Below, piece after piece: positions 1-7,936 of a DNA stretch of 64,000 nt. The stretch is from NCBI RefSeq assembly GCF_000682715.1, contig NZ_AWFH01000034.1:1-64000 (forward strand), in the 5' to 3' direction. The DNA comes from Hyphomonas atlantica corrig. GTDB lineage: Bacteria; Pseudomonadota; Alphaproteobacteria; Caulobacterales; Hyphomonadaceae. The position numbers and the translations under genes are program-made. The notes under the pieces were generated by a model, which made no database searches, was not told the origin of the DNA, and saw only the letters and a program-made list of their open reading frames with translations. The first letter of the stretch is position 1; every line of letters begins with the position of its first letter.

Positions 1-1445
1 TCTCGCTGGTCGCCACGGGAGAGCCTTTGCCACCGCCGCCCCCTGCGGACACATTGTCGTTTTCAGACGAAGCGGACGGCCGTCTGGTCGATCTGGGAAA
101 TGGCAGCTGGTCGATTCCGCTCAAATTTCTTCCGCTCGGTGACTCGATCACGTACGGGATCGAGATCGGGCCAGCACAAGCGAATGATACGAGCCTGGGC
201 GGATATCGGGATGACCTCTGGCAAAGTTTTGTCGCACAGGGCATCCTGATCGATTATGTCGGACGTCAGGCGACCGGCCCTGACAATCTGCTGGACCAGA
301 ATCACGAAGGCACGCCGGGCATCCGGGCAGACCAGATTGCGAACTATCTGGCGGCCCAGCTGCCCAGCTTCGTACCGGACGTCGTCTTGTTGATGGCAGG
401 CACGAATGACTCCTATCAGCAAGTGTCCAATGCGGGCGAGACCACGCCGCAGGATATCGAACGTCTCATCAACATCATTCTTGCGGAGAACCCGGATGCC
501 CAGATCTTCGTGTCCACTCTGCTGCCGCAGGATCCGGTGAATCCGCGAAATGCAGAGGCGTTGCCCGGACTGGCGGTGGCCAATCAGGGAATTATGGATC
601 TTGTGGCCCGGTTGAATGCGGACGGCCTGACCAACATCCACTTGGCGGACATGAGCGACCTGTCCCTCGACCTGATCAGCGATGTCGGCCCGGACAACCG
701 GAACGATGATGGTCTGCATCCGACCGATGAGGGTTATACGGAAATCGCGAGCCGTTGGTATGACGCGATCAATCAAGCCTTTGCAGACCTGGGGCTTGTC
801 CTGGAAGGGGATGGCAACGCTATTGATTCCATCATCCAAAATGTCATTGGGTCAACCGGGAACGACTATCTTATCGGAGATGCACGGGACAATGATCTCA
901 ACGGCCTGGCCGGCAATGACATCCTCGATGGCGGGGCAGGGAATGATTCATTGACCGGCAGTTTCGGCCGGGACCTGTTCCGCGTATCCGAAGGGAATGA
1001 TGTGATCACCGATTTTGATCCCTCGTCTGACTTTATCGATCTGAAAGGTACAGGTTTTACCTCTTTTTCGGAGATTTTGGCCGCCGCCGAACAGCAAGGC
1101 TCAGATGTTGTTTTGTTTGGTGACGTTGCAGAGATGGGTATGTTGACACTGCAAGGCGTTCTGCTGGCGGATTTGTCAGAAGATCATTTTCTGTACGATT
1201 CCGGCGACACGGCAACCAGCGCAGTGACAATGGCGTCATCCTCAGGCAACACCATGACTGCCGTGTCCCATTCGGGCGAGGCGGAAGCGCATGGAGAGAT
1301 TGTCGCTCTGTACAGTGATGCGGATTGGTTCGATTCCGACGGTGGCTCGCGCGAGTCCATGATGGATGACCGTGATTCAGGGGATTGGTCAGACAATGGA
1401 GTGGATGACTATTCCCAACCGCCGATCTGGGACGCCTGGACCTGA
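1..1445 (+). CDS. Secreted SGNH/GDSL hydrolase with C-terminal RTX repeats, 5' partial
   Basis: The reading frame is open from base 3 to the TGA at 1443-1445 and has no convincing start, so the N-terminus lies outside the window; 480 residues are visible. The SGNH esterase blocks are present: GDSIT (nucleophile Ser) near base 140, AGTND near 400, and DGLHPTDEGY (catalytic Asp/His) near 710-735. After base 840 come glycine/aspartate RTX nonapeptides (GLAGNDILDG, GGAGNDSLTG) and a DVITDFDPSSD motif, the usual calcium-binding signature of proteins exported by type I secretion. An acidic, low-complexity tail follows. Expected role: extracellular esterase or lipase acting on lipids or acylated glycans; the substrate cannot be read. 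No T1SS genes are visible in the window. Confidence 0.88.
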   Translation, partial: SLVATGEPLPPPPPADTLSFSDEADGRLVDLGNGSWSIPLKFLPLGDSITYGIEIGPAQANDTSLGGYRDDLWQSFVAQGILIDYVGRQATGPDNLLDQNHEGTPGIRADQIANYLAAQLPSFVPDVVLLMAGTNDSYQQVSNAGETTPQDIERLINIILAENPDAQIFVSTLLPQDPVNPRNAEALPGLAVANQGIMDLVARLNADGLTNIHLADMSDLSLDLISDVGPDNRNDDGLHPTDEGYTEIASRWYDAINQAFADLGLVLEGDGNAIDSIIQNVIGSTGNDYLIGDARDNDLNGLAGNDILDGGAGNDSLTGSFGRDLFRVSEGNDVITDFDPSSDFIDLKGTGFTSFSEILAAAEQQGSDVVLFGDVAEMGMLTLQGVLLADLSEDHFLYDSGDTATSAVTMASSSGNTMTAVSHSGEAEAHGEIVALYSDADWFDSDGGSRESMMDDRDSGDWSDNGVDDYSQPPIWDAWT

Positions 1446-1770
1446 CGAGCCCCTGCTTCGCTTGATGGAAGCTGGGTGGCCGTCAGTCACAAATCCAAGC
1501 TATATGGACGGTTCGTTCGTGTAGTGAATGGTGTAGTAGTGATGACAGAATGAAGGTGTGTCTTCGAAGCAGTCTTAGGCGCATCGGCGATAGTGCGCCG
1601 AACACGGTGCCCAAATCTCCCTGTATGTGGATCTTTCCGTGATCCATTCAGACCGCCGGACCGAAATGTCCGGGGTTTTTTCGTTTTCGGGCGCGGGCAC
1701 CAAAGAAACTGTCATGCTGCGCAGGTAGGCGAGGGGCGGTTCGCACTCTCACCCGCGCCGGAGACACTTC
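1446..1770. other. Intergenic region with three successive hairpins
   Basis: No gene is supported here. The stretch holds three inverted repeats in order on the plus strand: GGCGCA 1578-1583 with TGCGCC 1594-1599; GGATC 1629-1633 with GATCC 1641-1645; and the terminator stem at 1656-1673. It may be a structured 3' UTR of the hydrolase gene or a small RNA of roughly 100 bases. I do not recognise a known RNA family. Confidence 0.5.
1656..1681 (+). terminator. Intrinsic terminator
   Basis: Stem CCGGAC (1656-1661) pairs with GTCCGG (1668-1673) around a 6-base loop, followed by GG and six T (1676-1681). It would end transcription from the RTX hydrolase gene, or from a small RNA just upstream of it. 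Confidence 0.8.
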
Positions 1771-3159
1771 ATGATTCGTCTGCCCCGATCTATTCGCCTG
1801 CCAGCGGCGGCTTTTCTTGCCTCTTCAGCCATCTTGCTGTCCGCCTGCAGCGCGCCTGCGCCAGCCGAGCGGGTTACCGTCGCGACGCCGCCGGCGGAGC
1901 AGGTTGCCAATGCCGGGGCCGAGCAGGATTCTGGGTTCACGATTGCCGTTCTGCCGGATACTCAGAATTATCTGGACTACACCCATCAGATGGCAGAGGG
2001 CTTTCCGTTCGACGCCAATGAGCTGTTCCTGGAGCAAATGCAGTACATTGCCGACAATCTGGAAAGCGAGGGCGGTGATATCGCCTTTGTCACCTCTTTG
2101 GGTGATGTGTGGCAGCATCAGACACTGGCGATGGACCCGGAGCATGCGGCGCGGGGCTTCAAGTCTGTTCCCAACCCGATCATGGACGCGCACCTCGCCC
2201 CCAGTGACAAGACACTGACCGTGGAAATGCCGAAAGCCCATGAAGGCTTCAGCCTGATCGCGGGAAAGACACCCTTTTCTGTCGTTCCGGGCAACCATGA
2301 TTACGACGCGATGTGGACCGATGCGAAGTTTCCGCCGAAGGCAACGAGCCCTGCAGAAGTCGACATGAATGATCTGGCGGGCTCGCTGGGAGTGCTTCAT
2401 CCGGGCGGGTTGGAGAATTTCCGGTCCGTATTCGGGGCCGAAACCGAATTCTTCAAAGACAAGCCCTGGTACGTTTCCAGCCATGATGGCGGGGCCGACA
2501 GCGCACAGGTCTTCGAGGCGGGCGGGTATCGCTTCCTGCATATCGGCCTTCAGTTCGATCCCCCCAACGATACGCTGGCATGGGCTGCGTCCGTGATGGA
2601 GGCCTATCCCGGCTTGCCGACGATCATTTCTACGCATGACTATCTGAGACAGGATGGCGAGCGCGCACCGAACGCCATCGTGGACGGGCATGCGGTCGAC
2701 CCAATCCACAATTCGCCTCAGATGGTCTGGGAAAAACTGATCAGCCAGAATGAGCAGATCTTCCTCGTTCTGTGCGGGCATCAGCACGGACAGGCGTGGC
2801 GTGTGGACGACAACGCCGCCGGTCGCAAGGTCTGGCAGGTGTTGGCGGACTATCAGGACCGGGGACAGACCGCGATTGAAGCGGGTGTGCAGTCCGCCTG
2901 GCCCGTTGGAATCGGTGATGGATGGATGCGTTTGATGCGCCTTGAGTTCGATGGCGAGACTCCACTGATGCGCGTGAAGACCTATTCCACCCACTACAGG
3001 AAGCTGAGCCGCGAAACCGAGCAATATGCAGACTGGTACAAGGCCCGCGAGCAGCCGCACCTTTCGGATGAGGCGTTCCATGACGAAGATGATTTCGTCA
3101 TCGAGCTTTCTGATTTTGTTGATCGATTTGGGCAAAGCGCCCGCGTGGTGGCGGACTAG
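1771..3159 (+). CDS. Lipoprotein of the calcineurin-like metallophosphoesterase superfamily
   Basis: 462 residues. The N-terminus is a lipoprotein signal with lipobox LLSAC (Cys26), so the protein should be membrane-anchored facing the periplasm or outside. Metallophosphoesterase motifs follow in order: PDTQ (Asp63), GDVWQH (Asp112, His116), GNHDYD (Asn175, His176) and GHQHGQ near residue 335, which together form a dinuclear metal site. The family hydrolyses phosphomonoesters or diesters; the substrate is unknown. The gene stands alone, after a terminator and followed by a 375-base gap. The class call is firm; the physiological role is not known. Confidence 0.88.
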   Translation: MIRLPRSIRLPAAAFLASSAILLSACSAPAPAERVTVATPPAEQVANAGAEQDSGFTIAVLPDTQNYLDYTHQMAEGFPFDANELFLEQMQYIADNLESEGGDIAFVTSLGDVWQHQTLAMDPEHAARGFKSVPNPIMDAHLAPSDKTLTVEMPKAHEGFSLIAGKTPFSVVPGNHDYDAMWTDAKFPPKATSPAEVDMNDLAGSLGVLHPGGLENFRSVFGAETEFFKDKPWYVSSHDGGADSAQVFEAGGYRFLHIGLQFDPPNDTLAWAASVMEAYPGLPTIISTHDYLRQDGERAPNAIVDGHAVDPIHNSPQMVWEKLISQNEQIFLVLCGHQHGQAWRVDDNAAGRKVWQVLADYQDRGQTAIEAGVQSAWPVGIGDGWMRLMRLEFDGETPLMRVKTYSTHYRKLSRETEQYADWYKAREQPHLSDEAFHDEDDFVIELSDFVDRFGQSARVVAD

Positions 3160-3274
3160 AATCGCCTGCATTGCCCTGGAGGGCTTTGTTCGGTCTGCGG
3201 ATGACTTTCACGGCTGCGCAGACAGGTCTTGTGGAAGTGGTTCACACACTGAAACAAATTGTTTGCCTCAAAGG

Positions 3275-3304
3275 TTGACAACATGTCGCAGCGTGGTTTA
3301 TACG
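3275..3304 (+). promoter_or_regulatory. Candidate sigma70-type promoter
   Basis: A perfect -35 box TTGACA (3275-3280) is followed after 18 bases by TATACG (3299-3304), which matches four of six -10 positions. It points to the gene at 3535 and would leave a leader of over 200 bases. Assigned by eye only. Confidence 0.4.
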
Positions 3305-3398
3305 CCCAATTCCTGTCAAGCCATTCATTCGTAAGCGGATGGTTTGGTGTATTTACCGGAAGAAACGAGATGAAGCTAAATTGTAGAAATACAAGCAG

Positions 3399-3418
3399 CT
3401 CCTCGCAGATGCGGGGAG
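3399..3418 (+). promoter_or_regulatory. Leader hairpin upstream of the gene at 3535
   Basis: CTCCTCGC (3399-3406) pairs with GCGGGGAG (3411-3418) around the loop AGAT: eight pairs with one G-T wobble. There is no T-run, so it is not a standard terminator. It lies in the presumed long 5' leader. Confidence 0.4.
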
Positions 3419-3534
3419 TGCCATCAGCGGCGCCCGCGCAGTGGCCGGTCGCCTCCTGATATCGACAGTATCTGAACTTCGATGATTCCGCGCTGAAGAG
3501 ATCAGCTTACGGATCGTATGAAAGGAGGTGGATC

Positions 3535-4614
3535 ATGGGCGCGCCCATGACCCGCGCTGGCGTCTTGCTGTTTGGCAAGCCGTCGGCAGCGACGCCCTTG
3601 CTCGGCCATGTGGCCGGGCTCCACGCTGAACGGATCGCCCGTTTCTGGCCCGCGCCACACGGAGGGTTCCTGACCCTTCCCACGGCGCGTCGCCACGCGG
3701 CGGCTATCCTGCTGGAGCGCCGCTGGAACAGTTCCGCCGATGATGGCGTGGACATTGTTCACGCGGTGGAGCGCACCCGCGACGCGGATTTGGCTCGCAT
3801 CCTGATGGGTGGCGAGGCCCCCGGTGGTCTGATGAAAGCATTGGGGCGGATCGGAGAAACTCTTTGGGATGCAGCGGCGTATGCCAATCTCCTGAAGCTG
3901 TTTTCCGATCCGGAATCGGTGAAAGTCCTGCGGCATATGCCGCGGATTGAAGCGGCTCGTTTGGGCCTGATCGCACAGATTCCCGCCGCGCTTCGTGTGC
4001 CGGGCATTCTGGCGAACTTGCCACATCGACCGGAGGCTGTGGAGGATCTGGCGGAAGCTTATGCTCTTGCCCTGCAGATCCATGGCAGCGGTGAAGCGGC
4101 CAGGATCGTGCAACGGTGGAGCCGGGCAACCAGCCCGCTAGCCTTGTTCGATATGGCAGCCGAAGCACTCCAGCCGGACGAGTTCGGTCTCGTGCTTGCG
4201 CCACCCGCTCTGCCGGACTGGTTCAAGCCCGTCCGGACACGCAAGGCCCTGAACGAGATCGCCCTGGAGTTTCGCAACTGTCTGCGAGACTTCTCAGCCG
4301 ATCTCGCAATGGGGCGGATGGCAGTGTACGCAGTGCGAAAATCGTCCAGTCCGCCTGTGGTCATGGCCCTGCGCCAGGACGCAGCGGGCTGGCGATTGGC
4401 GGAAGCCTTGCTGCGGAACAATGATGATCTGAGTGACGCCCATTTGCGGAGCCTGGTCGATGTTGTGGTGGCATCCGGTATCCGGACAGGCGAGTCGGCC
4501 TGGAAGCTGGCGGATCGGCTGCACAATCATGTCTGTCCCGATTGTGGGCCAGCGCATGTACCACCGCGCAACACATGGCGGGAACGTCTCGCGCTCGGCT
4601 CCCTCTGGGACTAG
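3535..4614 (+). CDS. Uncharacterised protein, weakly PcfJ-like centre
   Basis: 359 residues; I do not recognise the family with confidence. The start is well fixed: AAAGGAGGTGGATC (3521-3534) is a nearly complete complement of the 16S 3' end, six bases before the ATG. No signal peptide or membrane segment is visible, so it is probably cytosolic. Residues around 240-300 (EFRNCLRDF, then a Trp and an Asn some 45-60 residues on) loosely recall PcfJ-type proteins, an inference from pattern only. The C-terminus carries a CPDCGPAH motif that could bind metal. It stands alone between two unrelated genes behind a long leader. Confidence 0.75.
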   Translation: MGAPMTRAGVLLFGKPSAATPLLGHVAGLHAERIARFWPAPHGGFLTLPTARRHAAAILLERRWNSSADDGVDIVHAVERTRDADLARILMGGEAPGGLMKALGRIGETLWDAAAYANLLKLFSDPESVKVLRHMPRIEAARLGLIAQIPAALRVPGILANLPHRPEAVEDLAEAYALALQIHGSGEAARIVQRWSRATSPLALFDMAAEALQPDEFGLVLAPPALPDWFKPVRTRKALNEIALEFRNCLRDFSADLAMGRMAVYAVRKSSSPPVVMALRQDAAGWRLAEALLRNNDDLSDAHLRSLVDVVVASGIRTGESAWKLADRLHNHVCPDCGPAHVPPRNTWRERLALGSLWD

Positions 4615-4675
4615 GCGTCAGGCAAGCGTCGCAGTCGCGCCTCCGTTCCGAAAGGGCCGGGGGCGTTTCCATTTG

Positions 4676-4689
4676 TGACGCGCGCGTCA
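4676..4689. promoter_or_regulatory. Perfect 14-bp palindrome, candidate operator
   Basis: TGACGCGCGCGTCA is a perfect palindrome 40 bases before the HD-domain gene at 4729. It lies within a possible promoter: TTGTGA at 4673-4678, a 17-base spacer and TAGTCT at 4696-4701. The arrangement is what a dimeric repressor site would look like. It shares TGACG-N4-CGTCA with the palindrome at 6810. Confidence 0.45.
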
Positions 4690-4728
4690 TCGGTGTAGTC
4701 TCCGGTAAAACACAAGGGAGAGACAGAC

Positions 4729-5325
4729 ATGGCCGACGGGCACGAAATGGGCGACCGCGCGAAATTCCGGGAAATGCTGGAAGGCACGAAGGAAGACTGG
4801 GACATCATTGTTGAGCACTCGAAAAGCTTCAACAAGGGCCTCGCCAAGCGCGTGCTTGATCATCTTCGCTTGCTGGATGGGGACTTTGGCGGATTCCCGG
4901 TCGACCGGCTTGAACATTCGCTACAAACGGCGACACGCGCGCACCGCGACGGGCGGGACGAGGAATATGTCGTCTGCGCGCTGCTGCACGATATCGGCGA
5001 CACGCTGGGCAGCTATAATCATCCGGATGTGGCCGCTGCGATCCTGAAGCCGTTCGTGTCAGAGGCCAATCACTGGATGGTCGCCAATCATGGTGCGTTC
5101 CAGGGCTACTACTTCTTCCACCATATCGGCCTTGACCGGAATTTGCGGGAGCATTTCAAGGACAGCCCGCACTACGAGCACTGCGCGCAATTCTGCCATC
5201 TCTATGATCAGGCCGCATTCGATCCTGACTATGAGAGCGAGCCGCTGGAGTTCTTTGTCCCAATGGTGGAGCGCGTCTTCTCGAAACCGGTAAATTCCAT
5301 GTATCTCAAGGCGATGCAGGAATAA
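4729..5325 (+). CDS. HD-domain protein, predicted phosphohydrolase or MIOX/PhnZ-like oxygenase
   Basis: 198 residues with a GGGAGAG ribosome-binding site. Likely metal ligands are visible in order: His63 (LEHSLQ), the HD pair His87-Asp88 (LLHDIGD), His98 (YNHPD), His121 (ANHG) and a later YDQAAFD aspartate. Extra histidines between the HD pair and the final Asp are typical of mixed-valence di-iron HD oxygenases (myo-inositol oxygenase, PhnZ) as well as of some HD phosphohydrolases. The sequence fits the group usually labelled predicted HD phosphohydrolase. No phosphonate or inositol genes lie nearby, so the substrate is open. A palindromic operator candidate precedes the gene. Confidence 0.85.
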   Translation: MADGHEMGDRAKFREMLEGTKEDWDIIVEHSKSFNKGLAKRVLDHLRLLDGDFGGFPVDRLEHSLQTATRAHRDGRDEEYVVCALLHDIGDTLGSYNHPDVAAAILKPFVSEANHWMVANHGAFQGYYFFHHIGLDRNLREHFKDSPHYEHCAQFCHLYDQAAFDPDYESEPLEFFVPMVERVFSKPVNSMYLKAMQE

Positions 5326-5365
5326 GTCCGAAACCGGATCAGGTGTTCGGGCTGGTTCCCGAGCG

Positions 5366-5776
5366 CTAGTCTGCCGCGGTTTCCTGCAGGCAGGGGCCCT
5401 CACTGGCGACGCTGGTCATGGCGGCGTGGGCTTCGCAGGCATTGCCATAGGTCTCGCCGTCGCAGCCGCAAACCGGGCGGTATTCGCGTGTGCACATCGG
5501 ACGGACTTCGGAGCAGACGCCCGCAGCGTCCGCGATGTTACGGCAGGCACCGTCATCCATTTTGCAGAACAGGCCGTCTTCGCACGCAATGGCGGCGATG
5601 CCGCCACAGGTCTCACCGACCCCGGCGGTTTGGGGCAGGGTTGGCGCGTCATCCGGCGCTTCTGGAGCGGGAGGCGGTGCTTCCGCCTCAATGGGCGGCA
5701 GGTCTTCCGGGGGCTTCTCGAACCAGGCACAGCCGGCGAGAAGGGTCACGGACAGGACAAGAGCGATGAGGCGCAT
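5366..5776 (-). CDS. Lipoprotein with Kazal-type protease inhibitor domain
   Basis: 136 residues. The lipobox LLAGC puts the lipidated cysteine at residue 16. A proline/glutamate-rich linker follows, then a cysteine-rich region with CGG...CEDGLFC, and a C-terminal Kazal signature ([17 protein letters not shown]) with its cysteines in the classical spacing. Kazal domains inhibit serine proteases; on a bacterial surface lipoprotein the likely job is protection against host or predator proteases, or control of the cell's own secreted proteases. The gene is convergent with the HD-domain gene and transcribed alone. Confidence 0.88.
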   Translation of the reverse strand: MRLIALVLSVTLLAGCAWFEKPPEDLPPIEAEAPPPAPEAPDDAPTLPQTAGVGETCGGIAAIACEDGLFCKMDDGACRNIADAAGVCSEVRPMCTREYRPVCGCDGETYGNACEAHAAMTSVASEGPCLQETAAD

Positions 5777-5837
5777 GGGAGTCTCCTTTCACGAGAGAAC
5801 CCTGCGCCCCGATCGCGTATTTGGCAAGGCGTGAGCC

Positions 5838-6758
5838 TTAGCCTTTCATGCCAGCGGCAACGGCTGCGAAGATGTTCTGGCCGTGCTCGCCGCCAGACTG
5901 GAACGCCGGCTTCGTGGTGGCCACATCAGTGATCTGGTCCCATTTCGCGGCGACGGCTTCAGCGGACAGGCCTTCGCCCTGGCCGACAAAGACGCCTTCG
6001 GTCTCAACGATGCGAGCCATGGAGAATGCGCCGGCGCCTGCGGACAGGATCATGCCGGATGGGGCATCGTCTTTCACCAGATTCATCACGCCCGGCGTGA
6101 CATATTCAGGCTTCAGCTGGGCCAGCACTTCATCTGGCATCAGGCCTTGCGTCATGCGGGTTGCAGCAATCGGGCAGACTGCGTTGATCTTGATGTTGTT
6201 TTTCGCGCCTTCGATCTTCAGCGTGTTCATCATGCCGACCACGCCGAGCTTGGCGGCGCCGTAGTTCGCCTGGCCGAAATTGCCATAGAGACCGGTCGAG
6301 GAGGTGGTGACCACGATGCGACCGAAATTCTGCTCCTTCATGATGTTCCAGGCTGCGTGAACCGGCATGAATGTGCCGCGCAGGTGAACGTCGAGCACGA
6401 GGTCGATGTCGCCCTGTGTCATCTTGGAGAAGGATTTGTCGCGCAGGATGCCGGCATTGGCGATGATGATGTCGATACGGCCCCATTTGGCCATCGTGTC
6501 ATCGATCATCTTCTTTACGCCAGCTTCGTCGGAGACAGACGAGCCATTCGCGATGGCTTCGCCGCCGAGCGCTTCGATTTCCTTCACAACGGCTTCGGCC
6601 GCTTCGGAGTTGCCGCCGGTGCCGTCCAATGAGCCGCCAAGGTCATTCACGACCACTTTTGCGCCGCGGCGGGCGAGTTCCAGCGCATGACAACGGCCGA
6701 GACCGCCACCCGCACCAGTGACAATGGCGACGCGATCGTCGAAACGGATATCTGACAT
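5838..6758 (-). CDS. SDR, HSD17B4-like 3-hydroxyacyl-CoA dehydrogenase
   Basis: 306 residues. The ATG at 6758 was chosen because AGGAG lies just upstream; the frame stays open further without a better site. The Rossmann motif TGAGGGLG (cofactor binding), NDLGGSLDGTGG, and the YGAAK active-site pair identify a classical short-chain dehydrogenase. The N-terminal wording is that of the dehydrogenase domain of peroxisomal multifunctional enzyme type 2, which oxidises 3-hydroxyacyl-CoA in beta-oxidation. It lacks the hydratase and SCP2 domains of the eukaryotic enzyme. It is divergent from the VOC gene at 6911, with an ACGT-AA-ACGT palindrome in the shared intergenic region suggesting control with fatty-acid or branched-chain catabolism. 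Confidence 0.87.
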   Translation of the reverse strand: MSDIRFDDRVAIVTGAGGGLGRCHALELARRGAKVVVNDLGGSLDGTGGNSEAAEAVVKEIEALGGEAIANGSSVSDEAGVKKMIDDTMAKWGRIDIIIANAGILRDKSFSKMTQGDIDLVLDVHLRGTFMPVHAAWNIMKEQNFGRIVVTTSSTGLYGNFGQANYGAAKLGVVGMMNTLKIEGAKNNIKINAVCPIAATRMTQGLMPDEVLAQLKPEYVTPGVMNLVKDDAPSGMILSAGAGAFSMARIVETEGVFVGQGEGLSAEAVAAKWDQITDVATTKPAFQSGGEHGQNIFAAVAAGMKG

Positions 6759-6809
6759 GGGAAGACTCCTCATTCCTTTGACTGTTTGCCCCAGTCTCTG
6801 ACCAAACGC

Positions 6810-6823
6810 TGACGTAAACGTCA
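6810..6823. promoter_or_regulatory. Palindrome resembling a LiuR-type operator
   Basis: TGACGT-AA-ACGTCA is a perfect inverted repeat, 52 bases upstream of the SDR start. From memory, the core ACGTAAACGT is that of LiuR-type MerR regulators of branched-chain amino acid and fatty acid catabolism in proteobacteria. That matches the predicted role of the SDR, but the regulator is not encoded in the window. Confidence 0.5.
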
Positions 6824-6910
6824 AGCATGCCCCTAGGGTCACCTCTTGCGCGCAATGACGCGGCATGATTGCGTTTCGTCAACACCAAGACGCATCCACG
6901 GAGGATACCC

Positions 6911-7279
6911 ATGCTGGCTTATGTGACTTTAGGCTCGAACAACAAGGAACAGGCCCTGGAATTCTACGATGCCGTTCTCGGGGAACTGGGCGGGCAGCGC
7001 GTCTATGCCAATGACCGTCTGCAATTCTACGCAACGGGCCCCGGACAGCCGATGATCGGGATTGGTGGCCCCTATGATGGCGAGGCGGCGACTGTTGGAA
7101 ATGGTGTCATGCCCGCGCTCTCATGCAAGGATCGCGACACGGTTGACCGGGCCTACAAGAAGGCGCTGGAATTGGGCGGCACGTGCGAAGGCGAACCGGG
7201 CGAGCGCATGCCAACCTTCTACGGTGCCTATTTCCGGGACCCGGACGGCAACAAGCTCTGCGTCTGCAAGGTGGGGTAG
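6911..7279 (+). CDS. VOC (glyoxalase/dioxygenase superfamily) protein
   Basis: 122 residues from the ATG at 6911, which has a GGAGG site eight bases upstream; an open frame extends upstream without a second site. A short VOC-fold protein: ALEFYDAVLGELG near the start and a C-terminal FRDPDGNKLCVCK, which is the typical last beta strand and metal-ligand region. The usual first His/Gln ligand is not obvious, so it may be non-enzymatic. Divergent from the SDR and ending one base from the convergent CinA-like gene. The substrate is unknown. Confidence 0.85.
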   Translation: MLAYVTLGSNNKEQALEFYDAVLGELGGQRVYANDRLQFYATGPGQPMIGIGGPYDGEAATVGNGVMPALSCKDRDTVDRAYKKALELGGTCEGEPGERMPTFYGAYFRDPDGNKLCVCKVG

Positions 7280-7280
7280 G

Positions 7281-7766
7281 TCAGCCTATCGCCGCCTGGA
7301 GTACTTCGAGCGCCTCTTTCGCAAAGAGGCGCATGTTCTTTGGGCGGTCGGTGAGGCCGGTTTCGAGTGTGGTGGAGATTTCAAACCGGTTCGGGCCAAC
7401 CACCGCTACGCAGGTATGGCCCGCTGCGTCGCCATAGCCATTGCCGGTTGGGCCGGAGGCGCCGGTTTCGCACATGCCCCAATCGGCGGCGAGCTTTCCG
7501 CGGATCGTATTGGCAAGCAGGCGGGCATAGGGCTCCGTTGAGGAGCGCATGTCGCCAAGGTCTTCGCGGGTCAGGTCCAGCAAATGCTTGAAAGCCTTCG
7601 GCGTGTAGATGACGCCGCCACCGCGATAGTAGCGGGACGCGCCAGGAACGGCGAGCAGGGCGGCGGAGATCAGGCCGCCCGCCGAGGATTCCGAGACGGC
7701 GACGGTTTCGCCGCGCGTCATGAGCTTGTCGGCAATTTCGTGCGCGATGGGGATGAGCGTTTCCAT
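7281..7766 (-). CDS. CinA-family nicotinamide-nucleotide amidohydrolase (stand-alone C-terminal domain)
   Basis: 161 residues from the ATG at 7766. The upstream open frame runs through the REP-like palindrome and is not coding. Motifs of the CinA C-terminal domain (PncC) are clear: VAVSESSAGGLISAALL with the catalytic serine, YRGGGVIYT, and GASGPTGNGYGDAAGHT. The family deamidates nicotinamide mononucleotide to nicotinate mononucleotide in NAD recycling. The N-terminal MoCF domain of full-length CinA is absent, as in E. coli PncC. An NrtR-like regulator, a family often linked to NAD metabolism, is encoded about 49 kb away in this window; no direct link is shown. Confidence 0.87.
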   Translation of the reverse strand: METLIPIAHEIADKLMTRGETVAVSESSAGGLISAALLAVPGASRYYRGGGVIYTPKAFKHLLDLTREDLGDMRSSTEPYARLLANTIRGKLAADWGMCETGASGPTGNGYGDAAGHTCVAVVGPNRFEISTTLETGLTDRPKNMRLFAKEALEVLQAAIG

Positions 7767-7847
7767 GCGGGGCAGTTGAGCAGGCGCAATCGGGCGGCGC
7801 AAGCCGGACGTTGGGAGAGGGCCGGGCTCTGGTCTTCCGCGCCTGTG

Positions 7848-7936
7848 CTTCGACTTCGCTCGTCCTTCAACTTCGCTCAGGATGAGTCCGCACCCTGCTG
7901 CCAGATTGCAGCGCTCATCCTGAGCGAAGTCGAAGG
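7848..7936. repeat. REP-like extragenic palindrome
   Basis: Two arms of 23 bases face each other: 7864-7886 and 7914-7936 are reverse complements with one mismatch, separated by 27 bases. A further partial copy of the arm (CTTCGACTTCGCTC, 7848-7861) sits just before the left arm in direct orientation. The core CTCATCCTGAGCGAAGTC is a widespread alphaproteobacterial intergenic repeat as far as I recall. It occupies most of the 276-base gap between the divergent amidase and nucleoside-transporter genes. Confidence 0.8.

Larger units (their letters stand above)
3160..3534. other. Intergenic region, AT-richer, with candidate promoter and leader hairpin
   Basis: No credible gene: a 66-codon open frame at 3259-3459 lacks a ribosome-binding site and protein-like composition. 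The region is noticeably more AT-rich than its neighbours around 3245-3395. It contains a promoter-like pair (3275-3304) and a stable hairpin (3399-3418) upstream of the next gene. Confidence 0.5.

Noticed and set aside
1825..3171. Long minus-strand open frame opposite the metallophosphoesterase gene
   Set aside because: The plus-strand frame has a signal, lipobox and all metal motifs; the antisense frame has no recognisable features.
3259..3459. 66-codon open frame in the 3160-3534 gap
   Set aside because: No ribosome-binding site and no protein-like composition.
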